Shown here in pieces: positions 7,803 through 16,075 of a DNA stretch of 64,000 nt. Within the stretch, counting starts at the first letter, position 1. Each line of letters starts with the position of its first letter. Under the pieces are notes generated by a model. The model saw nothing but the letters and a program-made list of their open reading frames with translations, did not search any database and was not told the origin of the DNA. The DNA is from CAVTWS01 sp963732655 (lineage in GTDB: Bacteria; Actinomycetota; Acidimicrobiia; Acidimicrobiales; SHLQ01), in assembly GCA_963732655.1 (NCBI GenBank), contig CAVTAI010000001.1:620001-684000 (forward strand). The letters run 5' to 3'. The translations under genes were made by a program, and so were the position numbers.

Positions 7803-8996
7803 TCAGGGCTCGATAGCGCCGAGGAAACGCAGGATGAGCCCCCGATTCAGGTGCCCATTCTCCTCTTCGAGCTCGGCGAGTGCCTGCTCGCGTTCCTCGA
7901 CCGTCGTCGCTCGGGCGGCCCGAGCCATGGCACGAGCGGCCTGGGGGCTCAGGTTGGCCATCTCCTGGGCGAACGCGGCCAGGTCGGCCTCGTCGCCACT
8001 GGCCGGAACCGAGGTCGGGACGGTGCCGTTCTGCGGAGCGATCGCCGATCCGTTCTGCGGCATCGCCGCGACGGCCGCCGGTACGGGCGCTCCGGACCCG
8101 GCGGAGGGGGCATCCGCCCACTCGCCGCCCGGGGCCGGCATCAGCAGCGCGGAGGGAGATTCCGCGGCCCAGATGGTCGACGGGAAGGCCGGCTCAGCGG
8201 GAGCCGCGAAGCCCGGCAGCGACGGCGGGGCCGCCATGGTCTGCATGCCGTTGGTCGGAGCGACGGCAGGAGCGAACTCAGCGGGCGCGAACTCGTCGGC
8301 GGCCGGGAGTTCGGCCCACTGCAGCTCACCCGGGTTGAGGGCGACCGGTTCCTGATCGGTCCAGCGGCGCCCCGGCGACGGGTCGGCCGCTTCGAACTCG
8401 ACCGCCTGGAAGTGCGCACTCTCCGTCACGGTGACGAGCCCGGTGTCCATGAGGTCGGCGACGACCCGCAGAGCGCCGATGTCCCCGTTGTCGAGCAGGG
8501 CGCCGTACTGCGACACCGTGCAGCCGCCCGCGATGGTCACGAGGCGACTCCACCGGAGGCGATCCATGGTGATGGTCTCGGACGCCACGTTCGGGTTGAG
8601 GGAGACCCAGGAGTCGAGCGAACCCACGATGGCCAGCAATGCATCCATCTCGGCATTGCGTTGCGCGGACTCCTCGACCAACGCGGCGACATGGATCGAC
8701 GCTGTCGGTTGCTCGGTGCGAGCGTCGGAGTGGAAGGCGAAGGTGCCCGTCGTCTGCCGCAACAGCCAACACATGGTCTCGTGCGGGTCGCACGGTGCGT
8801 CGTCGATCATGCTGGAGGTGACCGTGCCGTCCTCGAGGAACAGCGCGCTGCGGTGACCTCCGATCACCACCTCCAGTGCTCCCACCTTGCCGCCACTGCC
8901 AACCAGCTGCAGTACGTCGGTGAGGGCGAAGGAGTCGAGAGTGCCCTGTAGCGCCACCATGACCTCCAATGTCAGGCTCTGCACAGCTATCGGCAT
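7803..8996 (-). CDS. DUF4388-domain protein
   Basis: A 397-residue cytoplasmic protein of unknown function. The N-terminal part (about 13-110) resembles DUF4388, a domain seen in regulators and motility or gliding proteins: LQGTLDSFALTDVLQLVG followed by a beta-rich GHRSALFLEDGTVTSS segment. A middle helical region (about 120-200) may be a winged-helix-like fold. The rest is Ala/Pro-rich and low complexity, ending in a short helical segment. The ATG at 8996 has GGAG at proper spacing; an internal ATG (8960) has GGAGG but only two bases away. It is followed closely by the prepilin peptidase gene, so a shared transcript is likely, though a pilus link is only suggestive. Confidence 0.7.
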   Translation of the reverse strand: MPIAVQSLTLEVMVALQGTLDSFALTDVLQLVGSGGKVGALEVVIGGHRSALFLEDGTVTSSMIDDAPCDPHETMCWLLRQTTGTFAFHSDARTEQPTASIHVAALVEESAQRNAEMDALLAIVGSLDSWVSLNPNVASETITMDRLRWSRLVTIAGGCTVSQYGALLDNGDIGALRVVADLMDTGLVTVTESAHFQAVEFEAADPSPGRRWTDQEPVALNPGELQWAELPAADEFAPAEFAPAVAPTNGMQTMAAPPSLPGFAAPAEPAFPSTIWAAESPSALLMPAPGGEWADAPSAGSGAPVPAAVAAMPQNGSAIAPQNGTVPTSVPASGDEADLAAFAQEMANLSPQAARAMARAARATTVEEREQALAELEEENGHLNRGLILRFLGAIEP

Positions 8997-9043
8997 CGTT
9001 CTCCAGGTCTCAAGGATTTTCTTCGCCGAGAACCCAGCCGGCT

Positions 9044-9120
9044 CACACGGGCCCGTCCAGCACGGCCGGTCACACCGGCCCGTCGAGCACGGCCGGTCAC
9101 ACCGGCCCGTCGAGCACGGC
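9044..9120. repeat. 27-nt tandem repeat at the aroE 3' end (2.9 copies, each with a stop codon)
   Basis: Copies at 9044-9070, 9071-9097 and 9098-9120 (partial). On the minus strand each encodes AVLDGPV followed by TGA, so three in-phase stop codons are spaced 27 nt apart. Within a unit ACCGGCC and GGCCGGT can pair as a 7-bp stem. Copy 1 has two substitutions. Confidence 0.95.
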
Positions 9121-9988
9121 CTGGGTCATCACGTCGACGGGCGCGGGAAGTCCCGTCCACAGCTCGAATGCCACCGCGGCCTGGTGGACGAGCATGGACA
9201 AGCCGTTCGACGCGGCGAGGCCCCGTCGCTGGCACGCCAGCAGGAGCGGCGTCACCGCCGGGTCGTAGACGAGATCGACCACACTCGTGGCGTCCGCCAA
9301 GGTGTCGACCGGGAACGGCAGCCCACCGGCGGCGCCCATGCCGACGCGTGGCGCCGGCGGCGCCCTTGCCGACCGTGGCGCCGGCGGCGCCCATGCCAAC
9401 CGGGGTTGCGTTGACGACGAGATCGGCGTCGGCGAGGTCCGCCACCATCCCCACGACGCCGATGTCACCGGCGAGGCCGGCGGCCGTGCGCGCCCGGTCC
9501 TCGTTGCGGTTGACGACCGTGATGCGCTCGGCGCCGTGCCGCATCAGGGCGAGGACGACGGCCCGTCCTGCTCCCCCGGCACCTACGACGGCGCACCGCC
9601 GACCGGCGGGCTCGAATCCGAGGTCCGCCCGCAGGCCGCGGACGAACCCCTCGCCGTCGGTGTTGTGACCGACCAGGTGACCGTCGTGGTTGACGACACA
9701 GTTGACGGCGCCGAGCGCCGCGGCATCGGGCGTGAGCTCGTCAACGGCTTCGGCGACCCCATCCTTGTGCGGCATGGTGACCGACAGGCCAGCGATCCCG
9801 AGGGTCCGCATGCCCTGGAGGGCCGCCCTGGCCTCGCCGGGCGCCACGTCGAGCGCGACGTAGATCCAGTCGAGACCGGTGGCCGCAAACGCGGCGTTGT
9901 GGATGCGCGGCGATCGCGAGTGGCTGACCGGGTGACCGATCACCGCGGCCAGCCGGGTCTGACCCGTGATCGCACTCCTGCTGCGCAT
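9097..9988 (-). CDS. aroE: Shikimate dehydrogenase, frameshifted within an internal tandem repeat
   Basis: Reduces 3-dehydroshikimate to shikimate with NADPH. The first frame (9988 to about 9346) encodes the substrate domain (VIGHPVSHSRSPRIHN, TMPHKD with the catalytic Lys, NTDGEGF) and the nucleotide site (VVGAGGAGRAV, NRNEDRA, VVNATPVGMG). The second frame (about 9345-9097) continues with LPFPVDTLADATSVVDLVYDP and LSMLVHQAAVAFELWTG to a stop at 9097. The two are joined by a repeated GAAGATVG segment in which one copy is 28 instead of 27 nt, so the frame breaks there. Either the extra base is a sequencing error or the repeat can switch AroE on and off. The ATG at 9988 lies eight bases after the mltG stop. 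Confidence 0.9.
9326..9400. repeat. 27/28-nt imperfect tandem repeat inside aroE (2.7 copies)
   Basis: CCGGCGGCGCCCATGCCGAC-like cores start at 9326, 9354 and 9381, giving spacings of 28 and 27. The 28-nt interval carries an extra G (GACGCGTGGCG against GACCGTGGCG), which is the aroE frame break. Encoded product: repeats of VGMGAAGAT. Confidence 0.9.
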
Positions 9989-9996
9989 GCAGTGGG

Positions 9997-11934
9997 TCAG
10001 CCGCAGCCGAGATCGAGGTCGATGCAGACCTGCTTGGCCTCCTCGAACTCCCCTGCGGTCTCGACGAAGCGGTGGGCGCCTTCGACGCCGCCTTCGTTGG
10101 TGAGCACGTAGTAGAACCACGGGCCCGGTTCCGGGGCCAGAGCCGCCCGGATCGACGCCGCTCCGGGAGAAGCGATCGGGGTCGGCGGCAGGCCGGCGTA
10201 GAGGCGCGTGTTGTACGGCGAGTCGAACTCACGGTCGGCCGGGTCGAAGTCGGCGTATCGAGCCGTGGCGTCGATGCCGAGCGGCTCCCCGGCCACCAGC
10301 CGGTTGTAGATGACCCGGGCGATCCTCGGCCGATCGCCGTCGATACGTCCCTCCTCTTCGATCATGGAGGCCACGATCAGGATCTGGTAGTCGGTCAGCC
10401 CGAGCTCGTCGACCACGGGGTCCCGGCCCACCTCGGACTGGATGTCGGCATACCGGTTCTGCATCTCGGTGGCCATCCGGGCGAGGAACTCGGCTTCGTC
10501 GGTCAGCGACTCCTCGTCGATGTCGTAGCTGGCCGGGAAGAGCAACCCTTCCAGGATCTGGACGCCGAACGCCTCGGGTGCTCCGAACGTGCTGCGGATG
10601 GTCCCGCCGTTGAGGGCGGCCTGGATGTCTTCGAGCGAGAACTGACCGTTCTCGTCCACGAGCTTGCCCTGGATCTGCCCGCCCGCCAGGGTCAGGCCCT
10701 CGGGAACGTTGATCGAGACGAACTCGGGCGGGATCGGCCCGGCTCGCAGACGGCTGATCACGTCGTCGTAGCCGAGGTTCTCGTTCATCAGGTACTCGCC
10801 GGCCTGGAAGCTGTCGGTGATCGGTTCGTCGCATCCCAACACGATCGAGAGACCGCTCGGGCACCGCAGGTAGTAGCGGAAGATCGTGGAGTTGCCGATG
10901 ACGTCGGTGGTGGCCAGCTCCTCGGCGATGCGGTTGGTCGACCACGCGTCCTCGATGAGGAACTCGACCTCGGCGCCCGGACCGTCGCTCGGGTTGACCT
11001 CCCGATCGACCCAGCGCATGGCCCACAGCAGCACGGCGACGGCGCCGACGAGCAGCACCAGCAGCAAGATGCCCACCCGGATCGCCCATCCGCCACGACG
11101 CGGCAGCCGGACGTACTGCCCGGGCAGGTCCCAGCCGTCCTCGTCATCCCAGTCGTCGCCGTCCCATTCGTCGTCGACGACCTCGAGGTCGTCGTCGATC
11201 TCGTCGTCCGTGTCGATCACCGCCACACGACCGGATTCACCGTTGGACGATGCTCCGGACGCCGCCGCGGCCGGACCCGACTCGCGATCCCAGCCGGTCC
11301 AGGTCCCGGCGACCGCGGAACCGCCGGGCTCCCACGCATCCGAGGCGGTCCAGGCACTCTGCCCGGCCCACGAACCATCAGGGAGCGCATCGGGTTTGGC
11401 GACCGGCGCCGCAGCGGTCCATTCGTCGGATGTCCAGTCCGCACCGACGGGCTGGCCTCGCCATGGATCGGCACCCTCCCGGCGGGCGCGACGGACCGGA
11501 GCGTCGTCGGGAGGACGGGGACGGCGAGGCCGGGCGCCGTCGGCGGATTCGTCGGCACGCCGGGCCGGCGGCGCGGCACCCTCGGGTCGAGGGCGGCGGG
11601 GACGACCGTCGTCGGCCGGGCGGGGGCGCCGCTCGCCCTCCGTTCGCGGACCCTCTGGGCGCGGACGGCGAGGTTCGATCGGTTGACCATCAGGGCCGGC
11701 GCGGGGACGGCGTGGACGGTCATCACCTTCGACGCGGGGACGGCGTGGACGGTCATCACCTTCGACGCGGGGACGTCGCGGGCGGTCATCACCTTCGACG
11801 CGGGGACGGCGCGGACGGTCATCACCGGCCGGGCGCGGACCACGTTGAGGGTCGGCGCTGTCGGGCCGCATGCGCCGGGGCACGTAGTCGCCGTCGGCCG
11901 GGGTGGGGCGGTCGCCGCCGCTCACATCACTCAT
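9997..11934 (-). CDS. mltG: Endolytic transglycosylase MltG with long Arg/Pro-rich cytoplasmic tail
   Basis: A membrane-bound YceG/MltG lytic transglycosylase that cleaves nascent peptidoglycan. Residues 1 to about 280 are cytoplasmic and disordered: first Arg/Pro/Asp-rich with four tandem 11-residue GDDRPRRPRVE units, then Trp/Ala-rich, then strongly acidic. One transmembrane helix at about 285-307 (IRVGILLLVLLVGAVAVLLWAM) is followed by the extracellular part with a LysM-like region and the catalytic domain; the catalytic Glu is expected in VASMIEEEGR, followed by RIARVIYNRL. At 645 residues it is far longer than the E. coli enzyme (340) because of the tail. Its start overlaps ruvX by eight bases, and aroE follows, the actinobacterial ruvX-mltG-aroE order. 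Confidence 0.93.
   Translation of the reverse strand: MSDVSGGDRPTPADGDYVPRRMRPDSADPQRGPRPAGDDRPRRPRVEGDDRPRRPRVEGDDRPRRPRVEGDDRPRRPRAGPDGQPIEPRRPRPEGPRTEGERRPRPADDGRPRRPRPEGAAPPARRADESADGARPRRPRPPDDAPVRRARREGADPWRGQPVGADWTSDEWTAAAPVAKPDALPDGSWAGQSAWTASDAWEPGGSAVAGTWTGWDRESGPAAAASGASSNGESGRVAVIDTDDEIDDDLEVVDDEWDGDDWDDEDGWDLPGQYVRLPRRGGWAIRVGILLLVLLVGAVAVLLWAMRWVDREVNPSDGPGAEVEFLIEDAWSTNRIAEELATTDVIGNSTIFRYYLRCPSGLSIVLGCDEPITDSFQAGEYLMNENLGYDDVISRLRAGPIPPEFVSINVPEGLTLAGGQIQGKLVDENGQFSLEDIQAALNGGTIRSTFGAPEAFGVQILEGLLFPASYDIDEESLTDEAEFLARMATEMQNRYADIQSEVGRDPVVDELGLTDYQILIVASMIEEEGRIDGDRPRIARVIYNRLVAGEPLGIDATARYADFDPADREFDSPYNTRLYAGLPPTPIASPGAASIRAALAPEPGPWFYYVLTNEGGVEGAHRFVETAGEFEEAKQVCIDLDLGCG
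11701..11826. repeat. 33-nt tandem repeat in mltG (3.8 copies)
   Basis: Units start at 11701, 11734, 11767 and 11800. They encode four successive GDDRPRRPRVE-like 11-mers in the cytoplasmic tail. Copies differ by only a few bases, which points to recent expansion. Confidence 0.92.
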
Positions 11935-12352
11935 GTCGTCCTCGCTCGCGATCCAACCACCCCTGGAGCAATACGGTCGCCGCCACCATGTCGACGACGC
12001 GGCGGCGCTCGCGACTGCGGTGGCCCATCTCCATCAGGCTCCGATCGGCGGTCACGGTGGTCAGGCGCTCATCGTAGGTCGTCACGGGCACCGGCACCGC
12101 GCGTTCGATCTCCGCCACCTCCTCGAGGACTCCTTGGGCGGCCGGCCCGATGGAGCCGTCCATCGACAGCGGGAGGCCCACGACGACGATCTCGGCGTCC
12201 CATTCCCCGACGAGCGCGAGGATGGCCCGGTGATCCCGGGACCGTGACCCGCTGCGGTGGACGACCTCGATCGGTGTCGCCACGGCGCCCGCGGAGTCGC
12301 TGATCGCCACACCGATGCGTTTGGAGCCGAGGTCCAGGCCCAGCGCCCTCAT
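11927..12352 (-). CDS. ruvX: Pre-16S rRNA nuclease / Holliday junction resolvase-like protein YqgF
   Basis: An RNase H-fold protein implicated in 16S rRNA 5' end processing. Catalytic positions are visible: Asp in LGLDLGSKRIGVA, Glu in TTYDERLTT and Asp near VVDMVAATVLLQ. The start at 12352 gives MRALGLDLG, the usual family start (141 residues); an ATG seven codons upstream at 12373 is also possible, and both have purine-rich upstream sequence. It lies between alaS and mltG, matching Rv2554c. Confidence 0.93.
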   Translation of the reverse strand: MRALGLDLGSKRIGVAISDSAGAVATPIEVVHRSGSRSRDHRAILALVGEWDAEIVVVGLPLSMDGSIGPAAQGVLEEVAEIERAVPVPVTTYDERLTTVTADRSLMEMGHRSRERRRVVDMVAATVLLQGWLDRERGRHE

Positions 12353-12400
12353 GCGCCCCGATCCCTCATGCACCCCGCCCCCTCGATCGACCCGATGCTG

Positions 12401-14980
12401 TCACGACCCGGAGATGGCAGCTCGGGCCTGGTCCAGCGCTTCATCGAGCCGCGCCGAATCCTTGCCGCCGATCACCGTCAGCTCGGGATTCTTGCGTCCC
12501 CCACCACCGACGGTCGTGGCCGCTTCCGTGAGCACCGCACCGGCATCAGGGCCGCCGGGAGTCGACGCGGCGACGAGGCCGACCCCGCCCCCGTCGAACA
12601 CGGCGCCGAGTACGGCGATGGTGGCGCCTCGATCGCGCACGGCGACGGCGAGATCGCGAAGGGTGTCGCGTTCGACTCCCTCCACCCGGGCCACCACTGC
12701 ACCACCGACCGCCGAATCCGCCAGGGTCGCGGCTTGCCCGACGGCCAGCTGGCGCCGCAACGCGGCGACCTGGTTCCGGAGCTCCTTGGTCTCGGCGAGC
12801 CGCCGCTCGACACCGTCGACGAGCTCGTCGACCGGACTGCTGACGAGCTCCGCCAGTTCGGCGAGGATGCGTTCGTCGTGCCGGAGGCGAGCAACTGTGT
12901 TGGACCCGGTGACGGCCTCGATACGCCGGAGGTTCGATCCGATCGACCCCTCGCTGATCACCTTCAACGGCCCGATGTCGCCGAGCGCGCTCACGTGCGT
13001 ACCGCCGCACAGCTCGACCGAGTGCGCGCCGGCTTCCAACACCCGGACGATGTCGCCGTACTTGTCGCCGAAGAACATCAGGGCCCCGAGGTCCCGAGCG
13101 GCATCCATCGTGGTCTCGAAGTGACGGACCCGGGCGTTGCCCAAGATGTCGGCGTTGCTCAGATCCTCGATCTCGGCGATCTGCTCGGGGGTGAGGGCGT
13201 CGTAGTGGCTGAAGTCGAAACGCAGCCGGTCCGGGCCCACGAACGATCCCTGCTGCTTCACGTGGTCGCCCAGGACCTGGCGGAGCGCCCAGTGCAGCAC
13301 GTGGGTGCCGGTGTGATTGCGCCGGATGGCATTGCGCCGCTCGCGGTCGATCACGGTCTGCACTTCGGTGCCCACCTCCGGCGTGGGGGCCGAGGCGTTG
13401 ACGACATGGCGATGCAGACCGGGCGCGGCGAGTGTCGTGTCGAGCACCTGGGTCCCGATGTTGCCCCACCGCAACCAGCCGATGTCACCGACCTGGCCGC
13501 CGGATTCGGCGTAGAAGGTGGTTCGGGTGAGGAAGACATCGACGGTGTCAGGCGCCAGACCAGGGACACACGCCAGGACCCGCCCCGTAGTGGTGTCGTC
13601 GTCACGGACGAACTCCGTCTCGCCGAACTGATCGACGAGCTCCCGGTACAGCTCGTGATCGACCTCCCCGTCGCCCACCCGGCGGGCGTCCTTGGCCCGC
13701 TTGCGCTGGTCGGCCATGGCGCGGTCGAACCCCGCGGTGTCGACGTCGACGCCGCGTTCGGTGGCGATCTCCTGGGTCAACTCCAACGGGAACCCGTACG
13801 TGTCGTGCAGCTGGAACGCCACCGCGCCCGAGAGCGGCGCCCCACCGGACACCTGTGACAACTCGTCGTCGAGGATGACGGAGCCCGTCTTGAGGGTCTG
13901 CCGGAACCGGGCTTCCTCCCGCTCGATCACGTCCCGGACGAAACCGTGGCTGGCCACCAGCTCGGGGTACGCCTCGCCCATGACCTCGACCACGGCGTCG
14001 ACCATGGCCGGCATGACGGGCTTCTCGACTCCGAGGATGTAGGCGTGCCGCACGGCGCGTCGCAGAATGCGCCGCAACACGTAGCCGCGACCTTCGTTGG
14101 ACGGGAACACACCGTCGGTCACCAAGAACGTGGTGGAGCGGGCGTGGTCGGCGAAGATCCGCAGGCTGACATCGGTGCGAGGATCGGCGCCGTCACGGAT
14201 GCCCGTCGCCGCGGTGGCATGCCCGAGCAGGCGTACGAACTCGTCCGTGCCCCACACCGAATCGACACCCTGCAGGAGCGAGACCGTCCGTTCGAGGCCG
14301 AGCCCCGTGTCGATGCTCGGGCGCGGCAGGGGCATCTGAGTTCCGTCCGGCTGCTGCTCGAACTGCATGAACACGAGGTTCCAGAACTCGAGGAACCGTT
14401 CGTCGCCGCCGTGGGCGGGGCCGCCGTCGTCGCCGTACTCCGGGCCTTTGTCGAAGAAGAGCTCCGAGCACGGTCCGTTGGGACCGGTGTCAGCCATCCG
14501 CCACCAGTTGTCCTCGTCGAGCCGTTGGATGCGATCGGCACGGACGCCGACGGTGTCGCGCCAGATGTCCGCGGCGTCGTCGTCGGTCAGGTGGACCGTG
14601 ACCCAGAGGCGCTCGGGGTCGAACCCGAAGCCCTCGGTGGCCAGCTCCCACGCCCACGGGATGGCCTGCTCCTTGAAGTAGTCACCGAAGCTGAAGTTGC
14701 CCAGCATCTCGAAAAAGGTGAGGTGCCGGCTCGTGCGACCGACCTCTTCGAGGTCGTTGTGCTTCCCCCCGGCCCGCACGCATTTCTGGATCGACACCGT
14801 CCGGGATTGGGGCGGGGTCTCCTCGCCCAGGAAATAGGGCTTGAACGGCACCATGCCCGAGTTGGTGAACAACAACGTGGGGTCATGGGGGATGAGGCTC
14901 GCCGACGGTACGTGAAGATGACCGCGGCCGACGAAGAACTCGACGAAGGCGCGGCGGAGGTCGTTGGCGTTCATGACCAT
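12401..14980 (-). CDS. alaS: Alanine--tRNA ligase
   Basis: Class II synthetase of 859 residues. Order: aminoacylation domain from residue 1 to about 240 (SASLIPHDPTLLFTNSGM, RAGGKHNDLEEVG, DTGLGLERT motif 3), tRNA-recognition domain, editing domain (about 550-700, with NHTGTHVLHWALRQ His pair and ELCGGTHV Cys/His), then the C-Ala oligomerisation domain with GGGGRKNP. The ATG at 14980 is followed two codons later by another ATG; there is no ribosome site, but TACGCT sits nine bases upstream. Downstream is ruvX. A 27-nt palindrome-bearing repeat lies just before this promoter. Confidence 0.98.
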   Translation of the reverse strand: MVMNANDLRRAFVEFFVGRGHLHVPSASLIPHDPTLLFTNSGMVPFKPYFLGEETPPQSRTVSIQKCVRAGGKHNDLEEVGRTSRHLTFFEMLGNFSFGDYFKEQAIPWAWELATEGFGFDPERLWVTVHLTDDDAADIWRDTVGVRADRIQRLDEDNWWRMADTGPNGPCSELFFDKGPEYGDDGGPAHGGDERFLEFWNLVFMQFEQQPDGTQMPLPRPSIDTGLGLERTVSLLQGVDSVWGTDEFVRLLGHATAATGIRDGADPRTDVSLRIFADHARSTTFLVTDGVFPSNEGRGYVLRRILRRAVRHAYILGVEKPVMPAMVDAVVEVMGEAYPELVASHGFVRDVIEREEARFRQTLKTGSVILDDELSQVSGGAPLSGAVAFQLHDTYGFPLELTQEIATERGVDVDTAGFDRAMADQRKRAKDARRVGDGEVDHELYRELVDQFGETEFVRDDDTTTGRVLACVPGLAPDTVDVFLTRTTFYAESGGQVGDIGWLRWGNIGTQVLDTTLAAPGLHRHVVNASAPTPEVGTEVQTVIDRERRNAIRRNHTGTHVLHWALRQVLGDHVKQQGSFVGPDRLRFDFSHYDALTPEQIAEIEDLSNADILGNARVRHFETTMDAARDLGALMFFGDKYGDIVRVLEAGAHSVELCGGTHVSALGDIGPLKVISEGSIGSNLRRIEAVTGSNTVARLRHDERILAELAELVSSPVDELVDGVERRLAETKELRNQVAALRRQLAVGQAATLADSAVGGAVVARVEGVERDTLRDLAVAVRDRGATIAVLGAVFDGGGVGLVAASTPGGPDAGAVLTEAATTVGGGGRKNPELTVIGGKDSARLDEALDQARAAISGS

Positions 14981-14989
14981 GGACCACAG

Positions 14990-14995
14990 AGCGTA
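14990..14995 (-). promoter_or_regulatory. Putative leaderless -10 element of alaS
   Basis: TACGCT (minus strand) ends nine bases before the alaS ATG. It lies immediately downstream of two palindromes of the 15010-15063 repeat, which are in the position of an operator (inference). Confidence 0.35.
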
Positions 14996-15009
14996 TCGGT
15001 TGACCCTCT

Positions 15010-15063
15010 AGCCCGAGCCCGGTGACCGGGCGGTGTAGCCCGAGCCCGGTTACCGGGCGCTGG
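15010..15063. repeat. 27-nt tandem repeat in the alaS leader (2 copies, each a palindrome)
   Basis: 15010-15036 and 15037-15063. Each copy contains GCCCGGTnACCGGGC, a 15-base palindrome. The array ends one base before the stop codon of the upstream gene (15065) and lies 15 bases or more upstream of the predicted alaS -10. Confidence 0.85.
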
Positions 15064-15064
15064 C

Positions 15065-15430
15065 TCAGCCGACGCGGCGGTGCCGACCTCGAACGCCGAC
15101 GCCTCGTCGACGAGCCTCGACCGCCTCGACACGGCCGGATCCGGATTGACCCGACACCGGAGTCGACTCCGTGGCCGACAGACCGTATTCGCCGCGGAGG
15201 CGCTCCTCGGTGTCGCGCATGGTCTGGCGGCCCTCCCGGACGGCGGCGGCCATCTCCCCCCCGACGTACTTGGCGGTCCCGGCCAGGTCACGACCGCGTG
15301 CGACGACCGCATTGGCCCCGACACGGGCGGCCGCCTTGCGCACCTTGCGCTTCAATCGGCGCTGCACCAGCACCGAGGTGGTGACCCCGGCTCCGTACGT
15401 CGCTGCAGTCCACATGACTCGACGGAACAT
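15065..15430 (-). CDS. Small hypothetical protein upstream of alaS
   Basis: A 121-residue protein I cannot assign from sequence. The N-terminal 25 residues are mildly hydrophobic (MWTAATYGAGVTTSVLVQRR), a possible membrane anchor, followed by a very basic stretch (RRLKRKVRKAAARVG) and an amphipathic helical region. The C-terminus is Arg/Gly-rich. In streptomycetes a small DUF6167-type membrane protein sits in exactly this place between a DUF948 protein and alaS, so it may be its counterpart (inference from position and architecture). Confidence 0.6.
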   Translation of the reverse strand: MFRRVMWTAATYGAGVTTSVLVQRRLKRKVRKAAARVGANAVVARGRDLAGTAKYVGGEMAAAVREGRQTMRDTEERLRGEYGLSATESTPVSGQSGSGRVEAVEARRRGVGVRGRHRRVG

Positions 15431-15463
15431 CGAACCTCCCGATCCGGCGCGCTGGTCCCCACA

Positions 15464-16075
15464 TCACCGGCGAGGTTGCCGCTTCGAGGATGCTACGTCG
15501 ATTGCCATCCCTTCGGCGCGACCGTTCGCTGGCGCGCCTTCGGCGCGACCGGTTGCTGGCGCGCCTTCGGCGCGACCGGTTGCTGGCGCGCCTTCGGCGC
15601 GACCGGTTGCTGGCGCGCCTTCGGCGCGACCGGTTGCTGGCGCGCCTTCGGCGCGACCGGTTGCTGGCGCGCCTTCGGCGCGACCGGTTGCTGGCGCGCC
15701 TTCGGCGCGACCGGTTGCTGGCGCGCCTTCGGCGCGACGCAACCGGCGGGCGACCTCGGCGGTGCCGGCGATGATCGACTTCGACTTGATCAGCGGCGGC
15801 GCCAACGCCCGGAGGCGAGGCGGCGAGTCGACGGTGTCGGTGTCTCGGTCCTCAGAATCGGTGAACGCGTCGACGCGGTCCGGTTCGCCCCGGGCGTGCT
15901 CGCCCGTTCGCCGGAGCTCGGAGATCGTACCGATCATGTCTCCTCGCAGCTCGTCGACCGACGCACCCAGATCACGCAGGGCTGAATTCGTGGTCGACAG
16001 GGACCGCACAACCACGAGCAGCAAACCGAACGTCACCACCGAGACCAGCACCACGACCAGATCCGGCGCGCTCAT
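15464..16075 (-). CDS. Membrane-anchored protein with nine-residue repeat tail (DUF948-like position)
   Basis: A 203-residue protein. Residues 5-24 form a transmembrane helix (VVVLVSVVTFGLLLVVV), followed by a short coiled-coil-like segment (about 25-60), a polar linker, and a tail of eight to nine nearly identical RAEGAPATG units (about 115-190). The ATG overlaps the rarA stop (ATGA), so it is translationally coupled. The position between rarA and alaS and the helix-plus-coiled-coil start resemble actinobacterial DUF948 proteins (inference). The repeat tail accounts for about 40% of the protein and comes from a 27-nt tandem array, so its length may vary between strains. Confidence 0.7.
   Translation of the reverse strand: MSAPDLVVVLVSVVTFGLLLVVVRSLSTTNSALRDLGASVDELRGDMIGTISELRRTGEHARGEPDRVDAFTDSEDRDTDTVDSPPRLRALAPPLIKSKSIIAGTAEVARRLRRAEGAPATGRAEGAPATGRAEGAPATGRAEGAPATGRAEGAPATGRAEGAPATGRAEGAPATGRAEGAPANGRAEGMAIDVASSKRQPRR
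15510..15739. repeat. 27-nt tandem repeat, 8.5 copies
   Basis: Units begin at 15510 and every 27 bases to 15726. The first is divergent; the seven from 15537 to 15725 look identical, and a partial copy follows. Each carries CGCGCC-TTC-GGCGCG, a short hairpin. It encodes the RAEGAPATG tail of the 15464-16075 protein. This is the largest array in the window. Confidence 0.97.

Noticed and set aside
12257..15025. Long plus-strand open frames opposite alaS
   Set aside because: alaS is fully conserved on the minus strand; the plus frames have no motifs or plausible starts.
15510..15739. Possible CRISPR array
   Set aside because: Units are contiguous without spacers, are translated in frame, and no cas genes are nearby.
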